From Odontocerum albicorne (Eukaryota > Arthropoda > Insecta > Trichoptera > Odontoceridae): a stretch of DNA of 64,000 nt. The notes under the pieces were generated by a model. It worked only from the letters and a program-made list of their open reading frames with translations, searched no databases and was not told where the DNA came from. Positions 13,001 through 20,579 of this stretch are shown here, piece after piece; position 1 is the stretch's first letter, and the number at the start of each line of letters is the position of its first letter. The stretch spans positions 15,885,327-15,949,326 of the forward strand of contig OX463864.1 in the NCBI GenBank assembly GCA_949825065.1, in the 5' to 3' direction. Both the position numbers and the translations under genes were made by a program.

Positions 13001-15351
13001 ACACCCCCACCATTAGGAGGACGAGACCAGATATTTTTCAGACCACATCCTTGAACTCATAAACTTTAATACATAAAATGATGATAAATAAGCAGCAATA
13101 TCAAAATTGTTAAAATGGTAAACACGTATACTCATATACACATACCACCTCAGATTCATTACCAGCTAAAAAGAAAAAATCTTATGAGTCCAAATTTCAA
13201 CAAAATAAAATCATAACTCTTTTTCAGAGACAGATTTTATGTTACCATCTAGTTTACACTATTTATGTTACCATCCAGTTTACACTATTTATGTTACCAT
13301 CCAGTTTACACTATTTATGTTACCATCTAGTTTACACTATTTATGTTACCATCCAGTTTACACTATTTATGTTACCATCTAGTTTACACTATTTATGTTA
13401 CCATCCAGTTTACACTATTTATGTTACCATCCAGTTTACACTATTTATGTTACCATCTAGTTTACACTATTTATGTTACCATCTAGTTTACATTATTTAT
13501 AGCAGAATTTATGTGGTAAAAATGTGTGCCTTATAAAAATAGTATAAAAATGTATATTATTGTAAACTATAACTTTGTCATTCACGCCATAATCTTTCAA
13601 TACTTCCCATAATTTCTCTCTTAGCATCATACTCTTTCTCTTAATCCACAAATACACAACATACCTTTATTTAAAATTTACGAAGTTGATATTTACTATA
13701 GGAATTCTCAGTTTGTAATTGACGTAATTCAAGAGTTTACGTTAAACCATTTTCTCTCACTTTTAAGGGCGAAATTGTCAGAGATATCGTTTGTGCTGAA
13801 AGCGATAGCAACGCTAGTGGAATCCATGAAGAAGGCGCCAAAGGGGAAAGTGGACAGGAAGGCCTGGGAGAAACTTATTGGTACGTATGTATATATGGGG
13901 GACCGGAAAGTAATTAAAAAAATCTTGATCATTTGCAAATCATTTATTAAAAAAAATAAAAACCTAAAACTAATCTGTAAAATAATTTTTTATCACCATT
14001 TGAACAATTTGTCAATCCCATTTTAAAAAAAAACTTAGATTTTTCTTTAAAAAATGTGTCTGTATGATTTTTTATCTCACTAATATTATTAATATTTTTT
14101 TATTACACAATGACTAAACAAATGGTAGAGGGTGCGATATCCGGTGAATAAGGTGGATGAGGAAGAAGTTCTAAACTATGCTCCATTATTTTTTCTTGTG
14201 TCAATTGCAGAATGAGACCTAGCGTTATCTTGTTTGAAGTATTCTTTTTTTGTTATTGACTAAAACTTATAGTTTTTTATGAGCTCTTATTTCATTAGCT
14301 CAAATTGTTGACAGTATACTACTGTTGTGATTGTCTGACCAGGTTTAAGCAATTCAAAATGAATGACTCCGGTGATATCCCACCGTATATAGAGGGCCTT
14401 TTTCATTGTTAGTGATAGAAACAGGTACCTAACTCGAAGAAAGCCATTGTTTTTTTCGCATAGAATTATTATACAGTAAGTCACAATTCGCCACAAAAAC
14501 AGGTTGGTTTCATATCTGGACAACAAAGATGCCAGATATTTCTTCGCTGCTCTAGTGCAATTAGCGGCAATTCACGGGGAACCCAAATTCCTTGTTTATT
14601 TATTTTATCTATACGATGAAGGGGCTCCTAAATTGTTGACCATGAACAACCTAGCTTAGTTGATAATTCCCCAATCGTTTGACGAGGATCTGATTCCACT
14701 AATGACGTCAGCACATCATCATGCAATTTATGGAGTCTTCCCGTTCTAGAAACGTTCCTGAGGTTCCTATCGCCATTTTAATTTTTTTTTAACCACCTAT
14801 CTTTTAAAGTTTTAAAACATCTCCGTATGTATCTATATTTTTTTTCTTGACTGTTTGCCTTCATTACCTGGTCGAATATAAACAGCATGCAAATGTTTTT
14901 CATCGATTGTTGACCTTGAAATTGTTTATAAATAACAGTAAAAAATAATTCAAAACAAAAACAATAAATTCACAATCTCACTTTCTAATGGTAACAATAA
15001 ATACGTGTTTCCTGAACCGTGTCTCGAGACAAACCGACTAAAAGGATACATCCCAAAATTTTTATTACTTTCCGGTCCCCATAATTTATATATTTATTAT
15101 TTTTAGTCTTTTTTATAAATATTTATTATTTTTTAGTCTTTCTTCATTCGTTCTTGATCTTTGATATTTTCGGAGGTAGTGTCAGGTAAGCCTCAATGAT
15201 GTGAAACTTTAGTGTTAAAACTGTTTCTTTCTGTACAGGATTATATCCGGAACTAGTAGAGTGTGCCGCCGTAAGCGGAGGATCTCAAGTAGCGACGCCA
15301 TTGAAAGAGGCTCTTTTACATTACGCAGACCTCCTCACACCACCCCTGTAG
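908..15351 (+). CDS. MON2: MON2 homologue, C-terminal part (ten exons, 5' end outside window)
   Basis: MON2 is a large peripheral Golgi/trans-Golgi scaffold related to the Sec7 BIG/GBF proteins but lacking the exchange domain; with DOPEY and a P4-ATPase it supports endosome-to-Golgi traffic. Here ten exons (908-1042, 2848-2980, 4494-4641, 6584-6731, 8076-8246, 8423-8592, 10845-10996, 12592-12787, 13768-13880, 15239-15351) total 1479 bp, exactly 493 codons including TAG. All introns are GT-AG and phases agree. Recognisable blocks follow vertebrate MON2 in order: [56 protein letters not shown] and LYPELVEC. No membrane segment is visible. Exons are GC-rich against AT-rich introns. The product would be the last 492 residues of a protein usually about 1700 long. 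I see no frameshift or internal stop, so the gene looks functional. Confidence 0.95.
1222..2172 (+). mobile_element. tRNA-derived SINE, family B, copy 1 (split by a hAT MITE)
   Basis: 1222-1345 and 1955-2172 together match the uninterrupted copy at 29349-29712. The head has the tRNA-like block ending in CGTTCGAACCCC, followed by CTCGAATGACACAGGTG and CCGCCTAGTATTC. The body contains TGCTCTGATCGTCTCA and GTTGGAATGGCGAG. The insertion at 1346-1946 explains the 600-bp gap. Confidence 0.8.
1346..1946. mobile_element. Non-autonomous hAT element (MITE) with 8-bp target duplication
   Basis: The ends read CAGTGCTTTTT and AAAACACTG, the CAGTG...CACTG type of hAT termini. Subterminal GC-rich pieces (GTGCCGGAGCTCAC and GTGGAGCGCCGCTCCAC) are also typical of hAT. 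The flanks are CCTATAAG (1338-1345) and CCTATAAC (1947-1954), an 8-bp target duplication with one change. No transposase is encoded. The interior holds a purine-rich AGAG tract and a matching CTCT tract. Confidence 0.85.
2205..2330 (+). pseudogene. LINE reverse transcriptase fragment with YADD box
   Basis: The + strand translates to [15 protein letters not shown] and, after a small frame change, to [17 protein letters not shown] is the catalytic motif C of non-LTR reverse transcriptases and GLKIN the usual following motif. Only about 40 codons remain. Confidence 0.7.
2336..2575 (-). mobile_element. LINE 3' end, reverse transcriptase C-terminus (antisense)
   Basis: On the minus strand it encodes [20 protein letters not shown] and then [17 protein letters not shown] before a stop and a short TACG-type tail. 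GRPKK.W.D is the standard C-terminal signature of this LINE group. Related tails occur at 6095, 11755, 16598, 38150 and 42750. Confidence 0.75.
2576..2695. repeat. Minisatellite, 30 bp x 4
   Basis: Four essentially identical 30-bp units that contain TTCATTTGATTATATGC and AAACCATCTCA. It lies in the intron before the second MON2 exon, so the open frame across it is a by-product of the repeat. Confidence 0.9.
2724..2813. repeat. Minisatellite, 31 bp x 3
   Basis: Three near-identical units containing ATTTCAACACATTATC and TATTATGATCAC. The array ends about 34 bp upstream of a MON2 acceptor (exon start 2848). Confidence 0.9.
2848..2980 (+). CDS. MON2: MON2 exon (window exon 2)
   Basis: 133 bp, phase 0 to 1, acceptor CGTCTTCAG and donor GTAATC. 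It encodes [13 protein letters not shown], followed by an apparently shortened linker and [10 protein letters not shown]. Vertebrate MON2 has a longer low-complexity linker in this place. Confidence 0.92.
2981..4493 (+). other. MON2 intron without recognised elements
   Basis: 1.5 kb of AT-rich DNA. Apart from short poly(A) runs and a small duplicated CGAGAGWTGCGAATTC motif near 3170-3200, I recognise no gene, transposon end or tandem array. Confidence 0.5.
4494..4641 (+). CDS. MON2: MON2 exon (window exon 3)
   Basis: 148 bp, phase 1 to 2, acceptor TTATCCAG and donor GTATGT. It encodes a variable linker and then [24 protein letters not shown], one of the clearest MON2 matches in the window. 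Confidence 0.93.
4728..4882. mobile_element. piggyBac-like MITE with TTAA flanks
   Basis: 155 bp between TTAA at 4724-4727 and 4883-4886. The termini are CACGTAGACTGCCGATTACG and the inverse of GTCGGCACTCAACGTG. The interior repeats TTACG motifs around CGTAATGAG and CACTTACGCGTAAT. Size, TTAA target and terminus fit the family described under the other TTAA elements here. Confidence 0.8.
5130..6088 (-). mobile_element. mariner element, copy M1 (internally deleted)
   Basis: 959 bp bounded by TA target duplications (5128-5129, 6089-6090). Inverted ends read CGAGGCATATCCAGAAAGT and ACTTTCTGGATACGCCTCG. It shares its sequence with copies at 35008-35899 and 44082-44990. It lies inside a MON2 intron on the opposite strand. 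Confidence 0.95.
5229..5920 (-). pseudogene. mariner transposase, deleted and frame-broken
   Basis: The start ([18 protein letters not shown]) gives the N-terminal helix-turn-helix half through WCREFKNG. A deletion then removes the middle, including the first catalytic Asp (the TGDETW region), and shifts frame. Translation resumes at MASVFWD and runs 153 codons to the end, with HDNARPHTA and [12 protein letters not shown]. Exactly 34 residues separate the second and third catalytic Asp, the DD34D spacing of mariner. The C-terminal half is intact, but the protein cannot be active. Confidence 0.9.
6095..6185 (+). mobile_element. LINE 3' tail
   Basis: Encodes [13 protein letters not shown] and then [10 protein letters not shown] before a stop, followed by ATGGTATGTAT. 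It is the same 3' end as at 2336-2575 (reverse) and 16598-16690. It abuts the right end of the mariner at 5130-6088. Confidence 0.55.
6584..6731 (+). CDS. MON2: MON2 exon (window exon 4)
   Basis: 148 bp, phase 2 to 0, acceptor TGTATTACAG and donor GTATGT. It encodes a helical, leucine-rich stretch (LLENIVVV...LHCLELLQQ) that corresponds to the poorly conserved helical repeats upstream of the MON2 C-terminus. Confidence 0.88.
6785..7340 (+). pseudogene. LINE reverse transcriptase C-terminus (Jockey/CR1-like)
   Basis: The + strand, with stops and shifts, reads [20 protein letters not shown], then [33 protein letters not shown] and an end near LADILPNK. The pattern RR......PA+L..+...VPN...R+R matches the LINE C-terminus that is better preserved at 11273-11745. 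It lies in a MON2 intron 53 bp after a donor. Confidence 0.7.
7475..7625. repeat. 150-bp dispersed repeat, inverted relative to 16693-16852
   Basis: About 150 bp, including GCATAATTTTATGCAACATG and TTTAAATTCTAATAAAGAA, recurs with few changes in reverse complement at 16693-16852. There is no coding capacity. Confidence 0.8.
7630..7725 (+). pseudogene. mariner transposase C-terminal remnant
   Basis: One frame reads [26 protein letters not shown] and then a stop, the characteristic mariner ending (G...L..RW.KCI...GDY). Nothing upstream of it is recognisable as transposase. Confidence 0.65.
8076..8246 (+). CDS. MON2: MON2 exon (window exon 5)
   Basis: 57 codons, phase 0 to 0, acceptor CCATTGACAG and donor GTAATA. 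The translation begins [18 protein letters not shown] and is helical and alanine/leucine-rich. It is separated from the next exon by the shortest intron seen (176 bp). Confidence 0.88.
8423..8592 (+). CDS. MON2: MON2 exon (window exon 6)
   Basis: 170 bp, phase 0 to 2, acceptor TGTCTCGCAG and donor GTATTG. It encodes [10 protein letters not shown]...[17 protein letters not shown], matching the vertebrate stretch where a conserved tryptophan precedes the FEDFLF segment. Confidence 0.9.
8593..9849 (+). other. MON2 intron part, no recognised element
   Basis: AT-rich sequence between exon 6 of the window and a mariner. A duplicated CTAGGACAAGTGRTTCAAA occurs at 9606-9648. No end repeats or protein similarity were recognised. 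Confidence 0.45.
9850..10768 (-). mobile_element. mariner element, second family, deleted copy
   Basis: 919 bp with TA flanks (9848-9849, 10769-10770) and ends CTACCTTGATC and GATCAAAGTAG. Minus-strand remains include [20 protein letters not shown] (HTH region), [27 protein letters not shown] around the third catalytic site, and [16 protein letters not shown] at the end. A deletion between the lysine-rich stretch and SPDLAP removes the first two catalytic positions. Related 5' pieces lie at 17995-18478 and 18602-18840. Confidence 0.88.
10845..10996 (+). CDS. MON2: MON2 exon (window exon 7)
   Basis: 152 bp, phase 2 to 1, acceptor ATGTCCTAG and donor GTAAAC. It encodes ...[17 protein letters not shown]...[10 protein letters not shown], a strong match to the MON2 segment that ends in the LNKGSIHS-like motif. 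A mariner remnant ends 76 bp upstream of the acceptor. Confidence 0.93.
11098..11745 (-). pseudogene. LINE reverse transcriptase C-terminus (Jockey/CR1-like)
   Basis: 149 open codons (minus strand, 11273-11722) read [62 protein letters not shown], and end near LESTHQHP. This is the post-catalytic C-terminus of Jockey/CR1-type LINEs. The A/T-rich stretch with ATTTATTT at 11098-11115 is the likely 3' tail. The copy is 5'-truncated near 11745 and lies in a MON2 intron. Confidence 0.85.
11755..11950 (-). mobile_element. LINE 3' end (antisense), related to 2336-2575
   Basis: Shares TTCCTTCTTTCAAAATATCA, ACCACGCCTTCTRCTCACAT and TTTGCACTG with 2336-2575. On the minus strand the latter part encodes SRRRGR. 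A small local duplication (CAAGTATCCAAATACTTG) interrupts the match. Confidence 0.65.
11975..12110 (+). ncRNA. Hammerhead-like motif in a Penelope-type repeat, copy 1
   Basis: A 15-bp inverted repeat (GGGAGCACAAACAAG, 11982-11996, and its complement 11998-12012) is followed directly by CTGAAGA (12013-12019), a possible stem (GAGGT/GCCTT), GAAAC (12035-12039) and a CGGTA...TACCG hairpin. CUGANGA...GAAA is the hammerhead core, and Penelope-like elements carry such motifs in their terminal repeats. An extra U after the CUGANGA box and an imperfect third stem make self-cleavage uncertain. The unit recurs at 43178-43310. Confidence 0.45.
12307..12480 (+). pseudogene. LINE reverse transcriptase C-terminus fragment
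   Basis: One frame reads [20 protein letters not shown] followed by a stop and degenerate sequence. The pattern QLRW.GH+L+M..NR+PK is the end of an RTE/R2-type LINE polyprotein. Confidence 0.65.
12592..12787 (+). CDS. MON2: MON2 exon (window exon 8)
   Basis: 196 bp, phase 1 to 2, acceptor CAATTTTCAG and donor GTAAGT. It encodes [20 protein letters not shown], the best conserved MON2 C-terminal block, then a helical stretch to the exon end. Confidence 0.95.
12925..13042 (+). repeat. Dispersed repeat R1, copy 1
   Basis: Contains AAAATACATTCAAGACAG, CTCATCTCATAACACC and CTCCCAGCCGAGAT. Related copies occur at 46262-46372 and 46655-46770 (both reversed) and at 62392-62490. There is no coding signal; the family may be a LINE or SINE fragment. 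Confidence 0.7.
13236..13498. repeat. Minisatellite, 27 bp x about 10
   Basis: Unit contains TTATGTTACCATCYAGTT and TACACTATT, with one common C/T variant that divides the units into two types. It lies in the intron before window exon 9, so the open frame across it is not a gene. Confidence 0.95.
13768..13880 (+). CDS. MON2: MON2 exon (window exon 9)
   Basis: 113 bp, phase 2 to 1, acceptor ACTTTTAAG and donor GTACGT. It encodes [20 protein letters not shown], a conserved MON2 helix. A mariner-type element begins only 15 bp past the donor. Confidence 0.93.
13896..15081 (-). mobile_element. mariner/Tc1-type element, degenerate
   Basis: Inverted ends TGGGGGACCGGAAAGTAAT and ATTACTTTCCGGTCCCCA with TA flanks (13894-13895, 15082-15083). 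On the minus strand, pieces of transposase remain across several frames: [41 protein letters not shown], then [20 protein letters not shown] and [18 protein letters not shown]. Stops and frameshifts are numerous and the C-terminal catalytic part is missing. It fills most of the last MON2 intron. Confidence 0.88.
15239..15351 (+). CDS. MON2: MON2 last coding exon
   Basis: 113 bp, acceptor TTCTGTACAG, ending in TAG at 15349-15351. It encodes [10 protein letters not shown]...[12 protein letters not shown], which matches the MON2 C-terminus; the extreme tail is short. Confidence 0.94.
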
Positions 15352-15790
15352 CCATCGGCCACACGCTGGTCACAACTGACTATGGATCAAACGATCCAAT
15401 ATCATCACAGAATCATATAGATTATCCACTACCGTAACACAACTACAGGGGGCGTACTAACGTTTTACGAAGTATTAACGCAGTCCACGGTTGCGGAACG
15501 GCATGTTCGCAAAGATTGTTTTTGAATTAATGGTAAGGGGTTGTCGAAAATGTTATTTGGTCTGAAGACCAGGATTGAAGACTGTATACTGTTGGTGATT
15601 TATAAAATCTTTGGATTTTTATCCGAAATGTACTATTTATAAATTATTTTTATTCCTAAGGAGCAACAAATCAAAATTTATTTCCATGTAGATGATGCTG
15701 TTTTGTTTTGTTGCTCAACTGTTTTTAGTTTTTTTTTTATATCAAGATTGTTTTTTGTCCTCAAGATGGCTGCAATTTTGCAGAAATAAA
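15352..15790 (+). terminator. MON2 3' UTR with candidate poly(A) signal
   Basis: The first AATAAA after the stop codon is at 15785-15790, giving a 3' UTR of roughly 450 bp. No competing signal was seen between the stop and this site. The true cleavage site is not visible from sequence alone. Confidence 0.5.
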
Positions 15791-15964
15791 ACAAATGTAT
15801 TGAAAGTTTTTTTTTTAATTTACAAAAATCGGCTATATAACCTGAAAAAATGGTATTATTTCGAAGCCTTTTTCAATAGATAATTGTTGGACAATATTTT
15901 TGGACAGTAAAAACGAGGCTCTAAAATTTAAGTTGATCTATATTTTATACTGATTTAATTAGGA

Positions 15965-16168
15965 TTTTTTTGTATTGTATTACACTTTTGTTGTATACAG
16001 TACAACCTGGTGGGTTTATTGCCATGTTGTAATATCTTCCAACCACCAGAAGTGTCCAAAACAAGTTTCAAATGAAAACCAAAGTGTAGTAAACCTTTTT
16101 CAAGAAATCTGGGTACCAATGGGAATCGAACTCATGACTACCAGCTTGGAAGGCAGTCATCTTATCAA
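15965..16168 (-). mobile_element. tRNA-derived SINE, family A, copy 2
   Basis: On the minus strand it has a tRNA-like head with B box AGTTCGATTCC and a body with CACTTCTGGTGGTTGGAAG, GGCAATAAACCCACCAGG and a terminal GTACTGTATACAACAAAAG. It is close to copy 1 and lies just downstream of the MON2 poly(A) candidate. Confidence 0.75.
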
Positions 16169-16371
16169 CTTATAATATTGTCAATAAATGTGATGACAAA
16201 ATGAAAATTCCAGTGTTTCTTAACCTGTAGGTTTGTTTAATGGGGCCGAAGAAAATGTTGTCTTCTTGTCACGACCTTTAGTATATCTGAATCACTAGTT
16301 CAGATATATTGAAGGGGACCATTTGAATGAAAAGTAGAAATATTATCATCAAAGGGTACTCTATATTTTAT

Positions 16372-16597
16372 GAAGAGAAAAAAGATGTGTTGTAATAAAT
16401 CTATATTTTTTTCTTATAACTGATCTTTTCCATTGTAAAATATCAGAGACATTGTAAGAGATGTATGAGAAGTTTACGGATGTAGAAGAGAAAAAAGATG
16501 TGTTGTAATAAATCTATATTTTTTTCTTATAACTGATCTTTTCCATTGTAAAATATCAGAGACATTGTAAGAGTTGTATGAGAAGGTTATGGATGTA
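16372..16597. repeat. Tandem duplication, 113 bp x 2
   Basis: Units begin at 16372 and 16485 (GAAGAGAAAAAAGATGTG) and are nearly identical. A third start (16598) leads into a LINE 3' tail, which suggests that the tail of a LINE was duplicated. Confidence 0.9.
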
Positions 16598-16692
16598 GAA
16601 GAGATAAAAGTGTTTTGTGATAAAAAAAACTCTGGCTTTTTTTGCTCTCTGCCTATCCCGACAGGGAAACAGCATAATGGTATATATGTATG
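16598..16692 (+). mobile_element. LINE 3' tail with ATGTATGT end
   Basis: Contains CTCTCTGCCTATCCCGACAG and ends GTATATATGTATGTATG, as in the LINE tails at 6095-6185 and (reversed) 2336-2400. Confidence 0.6.
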
Positions 16693-16852
16693 TATGTATA
16701 ACGTGTTCTTTATTAGAATTTAAATGATTATGTTGATATATGGCTGATTTTTGTAAAAAAAAACTGTCTTTCAATTATTTTGTCAAAGAGAATTATCTTC
16801 ATGTTGCATAAAATTATGCACTTTCTTTTAGTATATAATTTGATCATTAAAC
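16693..16852. repeat. Dispersed repeat, inverted partner of 7475-7625
   Basis: Reverse complement of 7475-7625 over about 150 bp, including CATGTTGCATAAAATTATGC. It follows immediately after a LINE tail. Confidence 0.8.
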
Positions 16853-17549
16853 CTTGTTGATTATTCTTTATTTCAAAATATTTAAATAACATATTTTCCA
16901 AAGATTGTTTCTAAAGTCTCCCTTGTATCAAATAAAACCTATGAACTATTTTTTATGGTATATTTTATCTATTGTCTATAGAAAAATGTATCTTATCTAT
17001 GGTCAATCATTTACAGTGGTCCCCCTTATTACAAAACTCCCCCAATGGATGCCTGAAATTGTGAATAATATTAAACCTATATTTATCAGGGCTGCCAAAC
17101 CTTTTTGTACACGTGAGCTACTTATTTTTAAGGGTGACTTTGCAGTCGCGGTACAGGAAAAAATACAAAATTATAATCTGATATGATAATTTAATATTTA
17201 TTATGCACTAAAAAAATACAATATTATATTTACAAATTAGGAAGGAAAAAATACTAGAAACACAATTTTATGTGCGCAGGCGCTAGAGCCAAGCTACAAC
17301 AATACGGTGCTAACAAGAGCAACTTTCCTATTTGTGATACATCTATTGACAAATTATAGAATTACAATTTGTCAGTGGGTAAAGTAGATATCCCTTTATT
17401 TCATGTTTAAAACACAACTAATGAAATGTTTTCCTGAGGCAATTCTTCAGTTTATTCCATTCAGTCGAATGGTGATTGTAGTACCTCGTTCTCTGCAGAA
17501 CAAGCTAGAACCTTGGTTTTCTTCATATTTATTTCTGGACCAAACAAAC

Positions 17550-17990
17550 ATCCTGTAGGGAATACCGTCGTCCCTAAATATTGTCAACACGCACGGTCAA
17601 CGACCGACGAACCAACCTTCGGACATGTACAAAGGTCGCATACCAGAACACTAATATTGTTTACACGCAAATAATATTTACGTTACATTCCACGGTGGAA
17701 AGAGGACGCATCGCGTTGTCTCACCGTTTTCGCCAATAAATATTCTACCCACTATATTATCCGCAACGTCTGCAAACACCTCTGCACGCGCAGGAGTGAG
17801 ATAAAGTATATATTGCGGGCGCATTCACGCACATCTATAAATACCTACTTATCGACAAATAAAGATTATTATTCACTTGACCATTCATTGCTGTTTACTA
17901 TTCATTGATTGTTCACTCTCACTTTCCACATTCCTGAATCGACGTATTTTATTTTAAATACAAAACAATCATAATCATCACGACGTATCA
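17550..17990 (+). repeat. LTR-like stretch 1 (possible solo LTR)
   Basis: Contains GGTCAACGACCGACGAACC, a TATAAATA box (17836), AATAAAG (17860) and an end near ATCATCACGACGTATCA. The same order (GGTCAATGACCGATGAA, ATAAATTACC, AATAAAG, ATCATCACGACATATCA) recurs at 19837-20195. This layout resembles a retrovirus-like LTR, but no target duplication was found. Confidence 0.4.
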
Positions 17991-17994
17991 ATAA

Positions 17995-18478
17995 AGCATT
18001 CCGCTAAAATCTGATACAGACTATGATGATCTCTCGGAGATCTTTCTCTGATGGTAAATTTGCGGTTTTCGTCCAACATTTCTTTGATTTTATCGATGTT
18101 TTCATCGGTTTTCGACTGCCACTGCGTTCTCATCCTCGACCGACTCACGACCACTTCTGAAGCGTTCGTCCCACCGAAAAACACTTCTGTAACATTTCCA
18201 AGGTCTGCGGACCGTTAAATCCGTTTTTCACACAAAATTTAATACCAACTCGTCGATGCACAGTTGATGCCATTTTCAAACTTATAAAAAATCGAAAACA
18301 CGCACAAAGGTAGATGTACTCGGTACAGCGTATATTTTACAAATGTCAAGCTATGACGCTGAAATTTGAAGGGAAGTCTCAATGATAGATGTGGTAACAT
18401 AACAAAATAAAAAAATTCCAATCGGGTGACTGCCAGCGCCACACGGTGGCCGGTCCTAAAACTTTTTGATCAAGGTAG
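17995..18478 (-). pseudogene. 5' half of a mariner (family of 9850-10768)
   Basis: The minus strand from the terminus at 18478 matches the 5' untranslated part and the start of the transposase at 10191-10768, with [20 protein letters not shown] and [20 protein letters not shown]. It stops near 18000 and the rest of the transposase is absent. Confidence 0.8.
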
Positions 18479-18963
18479 TATGGTTTCTCTTTCTTTCAAA
18501 ATATCTTGTTGTACTGTACTCACCCTTCTTCTTGTGATGATGATAGAGACAGGTGAAAGATGTTTGCTTCGTTACATAATGTTAGATTATAGACCTTCTG
18601 AAAACCAAACTCGTTGATGCACAGTTGATGCCATTTTCAAACTTATTAAAAATCGAAAACACGCACAAAGGTAGATGTACTCAGTACAGCGTAACTTTTA
18701 CAAATGTCAAGCTATGACGCTGAAATTTGGAGGGAAGTCTCAATGATAGATGTGGTAACATAACAAAATAAAAAAGAATTCCAATCGGGTGACTGACAGC
18801 GCCACACGGTGACCGGTCTTAAAACTTTTTGATCAAAGTAGTATGGTTTCTCTTTCTTTCAAAATATCTTATTGTACTGTACTCACCCTTCTTCTTGTGA
18901 TGATGATAGAGACAGATTAACGATGTTTGCTTCGTTACATAATGTTAGATTATAGACCTTCTG
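18240..18963. repeat. Tandem duplication, about 362 bp x 2
   Basis: 18240-18601 and 18602-18963 are near identical. Each unit joins a mariner 5' end to the same flanking stretch (GGTTTCTCTTTCTTTC...TTATAGACCTTCTGA), so the copy arose after the mariner had inserted. Confidence 0.9.
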
Positions 18964-19342
18964 ACAATACGTTGGAATTTTTCATTTGATATTTTTGATC
19001 TCGAGTAATAAGGGGGGTACTACTGTATATGAGTAATTTGTTAAATATTTAAATTACAAATTATTTCAATTTTTTTTTTAATAAAACTCCTATATCCAAT
19101 AAAACCCTAATTACTACTATTTATGGTATGTTTTATCTATTATCTATGGTTAATTACATAAATATTTTAGTATAATATCATAATTCCTGTTTTTCCAATA
19201 CTTCGTTTGTCACTAAATTGACTAATTGGGTAGGGAAGATATATAAATTAATTTATACACTTATATGAGTATTAGTATTTCCCATTGTCACTGTATTCTC
19301 AATTTATTCAAACGGTGAAATAAAAACAAGTAAGCCCATTAA

Positions 19343-19622
19343 CTCTTTCACTGCTGATACAAAATGCATGACAACCAGATCGGCGCTCAATATATTTGAT
19401 TAATAAAAACTAGTTTCAACCCGTGAAATATTCACGGAAGTAAAATAAATTCTACATTTATGAAAACGTCCGAATGCGATGGACTCTTTCGAAGTAATGA
19501 ACGAATATCATATGCTGATGTAATACACTAACAATATTTAGGCATGGACACGCCGCGCGTGTTCTGAGCATGAAGCAGATGTTCACATGGACATGCCAGG
19601 CGTGTCCTCAACATTGGACGAG
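19343..19622. mobile_element. piggyBac-like MITE with TTAA flanks
   Basis: 280 bp between TTAA at 19339-19342 and 19623-19626. Ends are CTCTTTCACTG and the inverse of CATTGGACGAG. The interior carries GACACGCCGCGCGTGTTC and CATGCCAGGCGTGTCC, GC-rich palindromic motifs also seen at 36898-37048 and 38737-38891. Confidence 0.7.
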
Positions 19623-19836
19623 TTAATATAACTGATGTTTCTATTTTTTTTTTAAATATGGTCAAATTTTAGCACTGGTTCGATTTTAAAAGAAACTACT
19701 CGCCAGTCTGTATGTTCATTGTTTTTTTTTTCTTACACTTTGTAGGATACCTACCTAAATAAATAAATAAATAAATAAATAATTGTCAAAATAAATAAGT
19801 GAATTGTTAAACATAATTAAATTAAATTAATTATTG

Positions 19837-20195
19837 TTAAAATAGTAAACATACAGGGTCAATGACCGATGAAGTATTCATAGATTGTTACACGCTAAGA
19901 ACAACAACAATGTTTACTATTTTATAGTATCTGCGATTTGTCTAGCCATCTCCAAATACAAATAAATAAGCTACCGCCAATTCACGCGCTAGAGTAAGAC
20001 AGAACATGTAGCGCGAACTGGCTCACTCATTTGTATAAATTACCCGCGCGCCGAGAAATAAAGATATTAGTATTGTCATTCATTCAGCTGTCAAGACTTG
20101 TATTATTTACCCGCTGTCACTTTCGTTTTTTATCCGCATTCCTGAGTATTTATAAATAAACAAATATAAATCAAGATCATCACGACATATCAAAA
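19837..20195 (+). repeat. LTR-like stretch 2 (possible solo LTR)
   Basis: Similar in order and motifs to 17550-17990 (see there). A run of TAAATAAATAAATA precedes it at 19758. The limits are uncertain. Confidence 0.35.
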
Positions 20196-20579
20196 CAAGC
20201 AACACGCTATAACTTGATTTCCATTCCTTCTGTCGAAAATTTAGCACAAAAGAGGTATTGTAAAAATAGAAGAAAAATGAAAAACCTGAAACAAATTAAG
20301 ACTTGAACTCTACTTCAATTCAATAACCTTGCTTTAGAATGTCTGAATAACAGTTTTCCTTATATTTCTAAAAAAGAAAGTTCCGGCCCAAACATATCAA
20401 ACATTTTTAATGTTTTCATCAAACTTATATGAAATTGTATATTTATTTTACAATACATTTGATATGATTTAATTACAAGTAACTGCTGTAATGTATATTC
20501 GTCCCGTTTTTTTTAGTGAGTTTTTTAAATAATTTACTTGTAAATTTCTGAAATAACTTAGTCAATTTAATGACCTTCT

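Larger units (their letters stand above)
17014..19025. mobile_element. Tigger/pogo-like element, composite
   Basis: Ends read CAGTGGTCCCCCTTATTAC and GTAATAAGGGGGGTACTACTG with TA flanks (17012-17013, 19026-19027), the form of Tigger-type termini. The interior is occupied by an LTR-like stretch and a duplicated mariner end. No Tigger transposase is recognisable. Confidence 0.7.

Noticed and set aside
13291..13536. 81-codon open frame with an [14 protein letters not shown] repeat
   Set aside because: It only reads through the 27-bp minisatellite in a MON2 intron.
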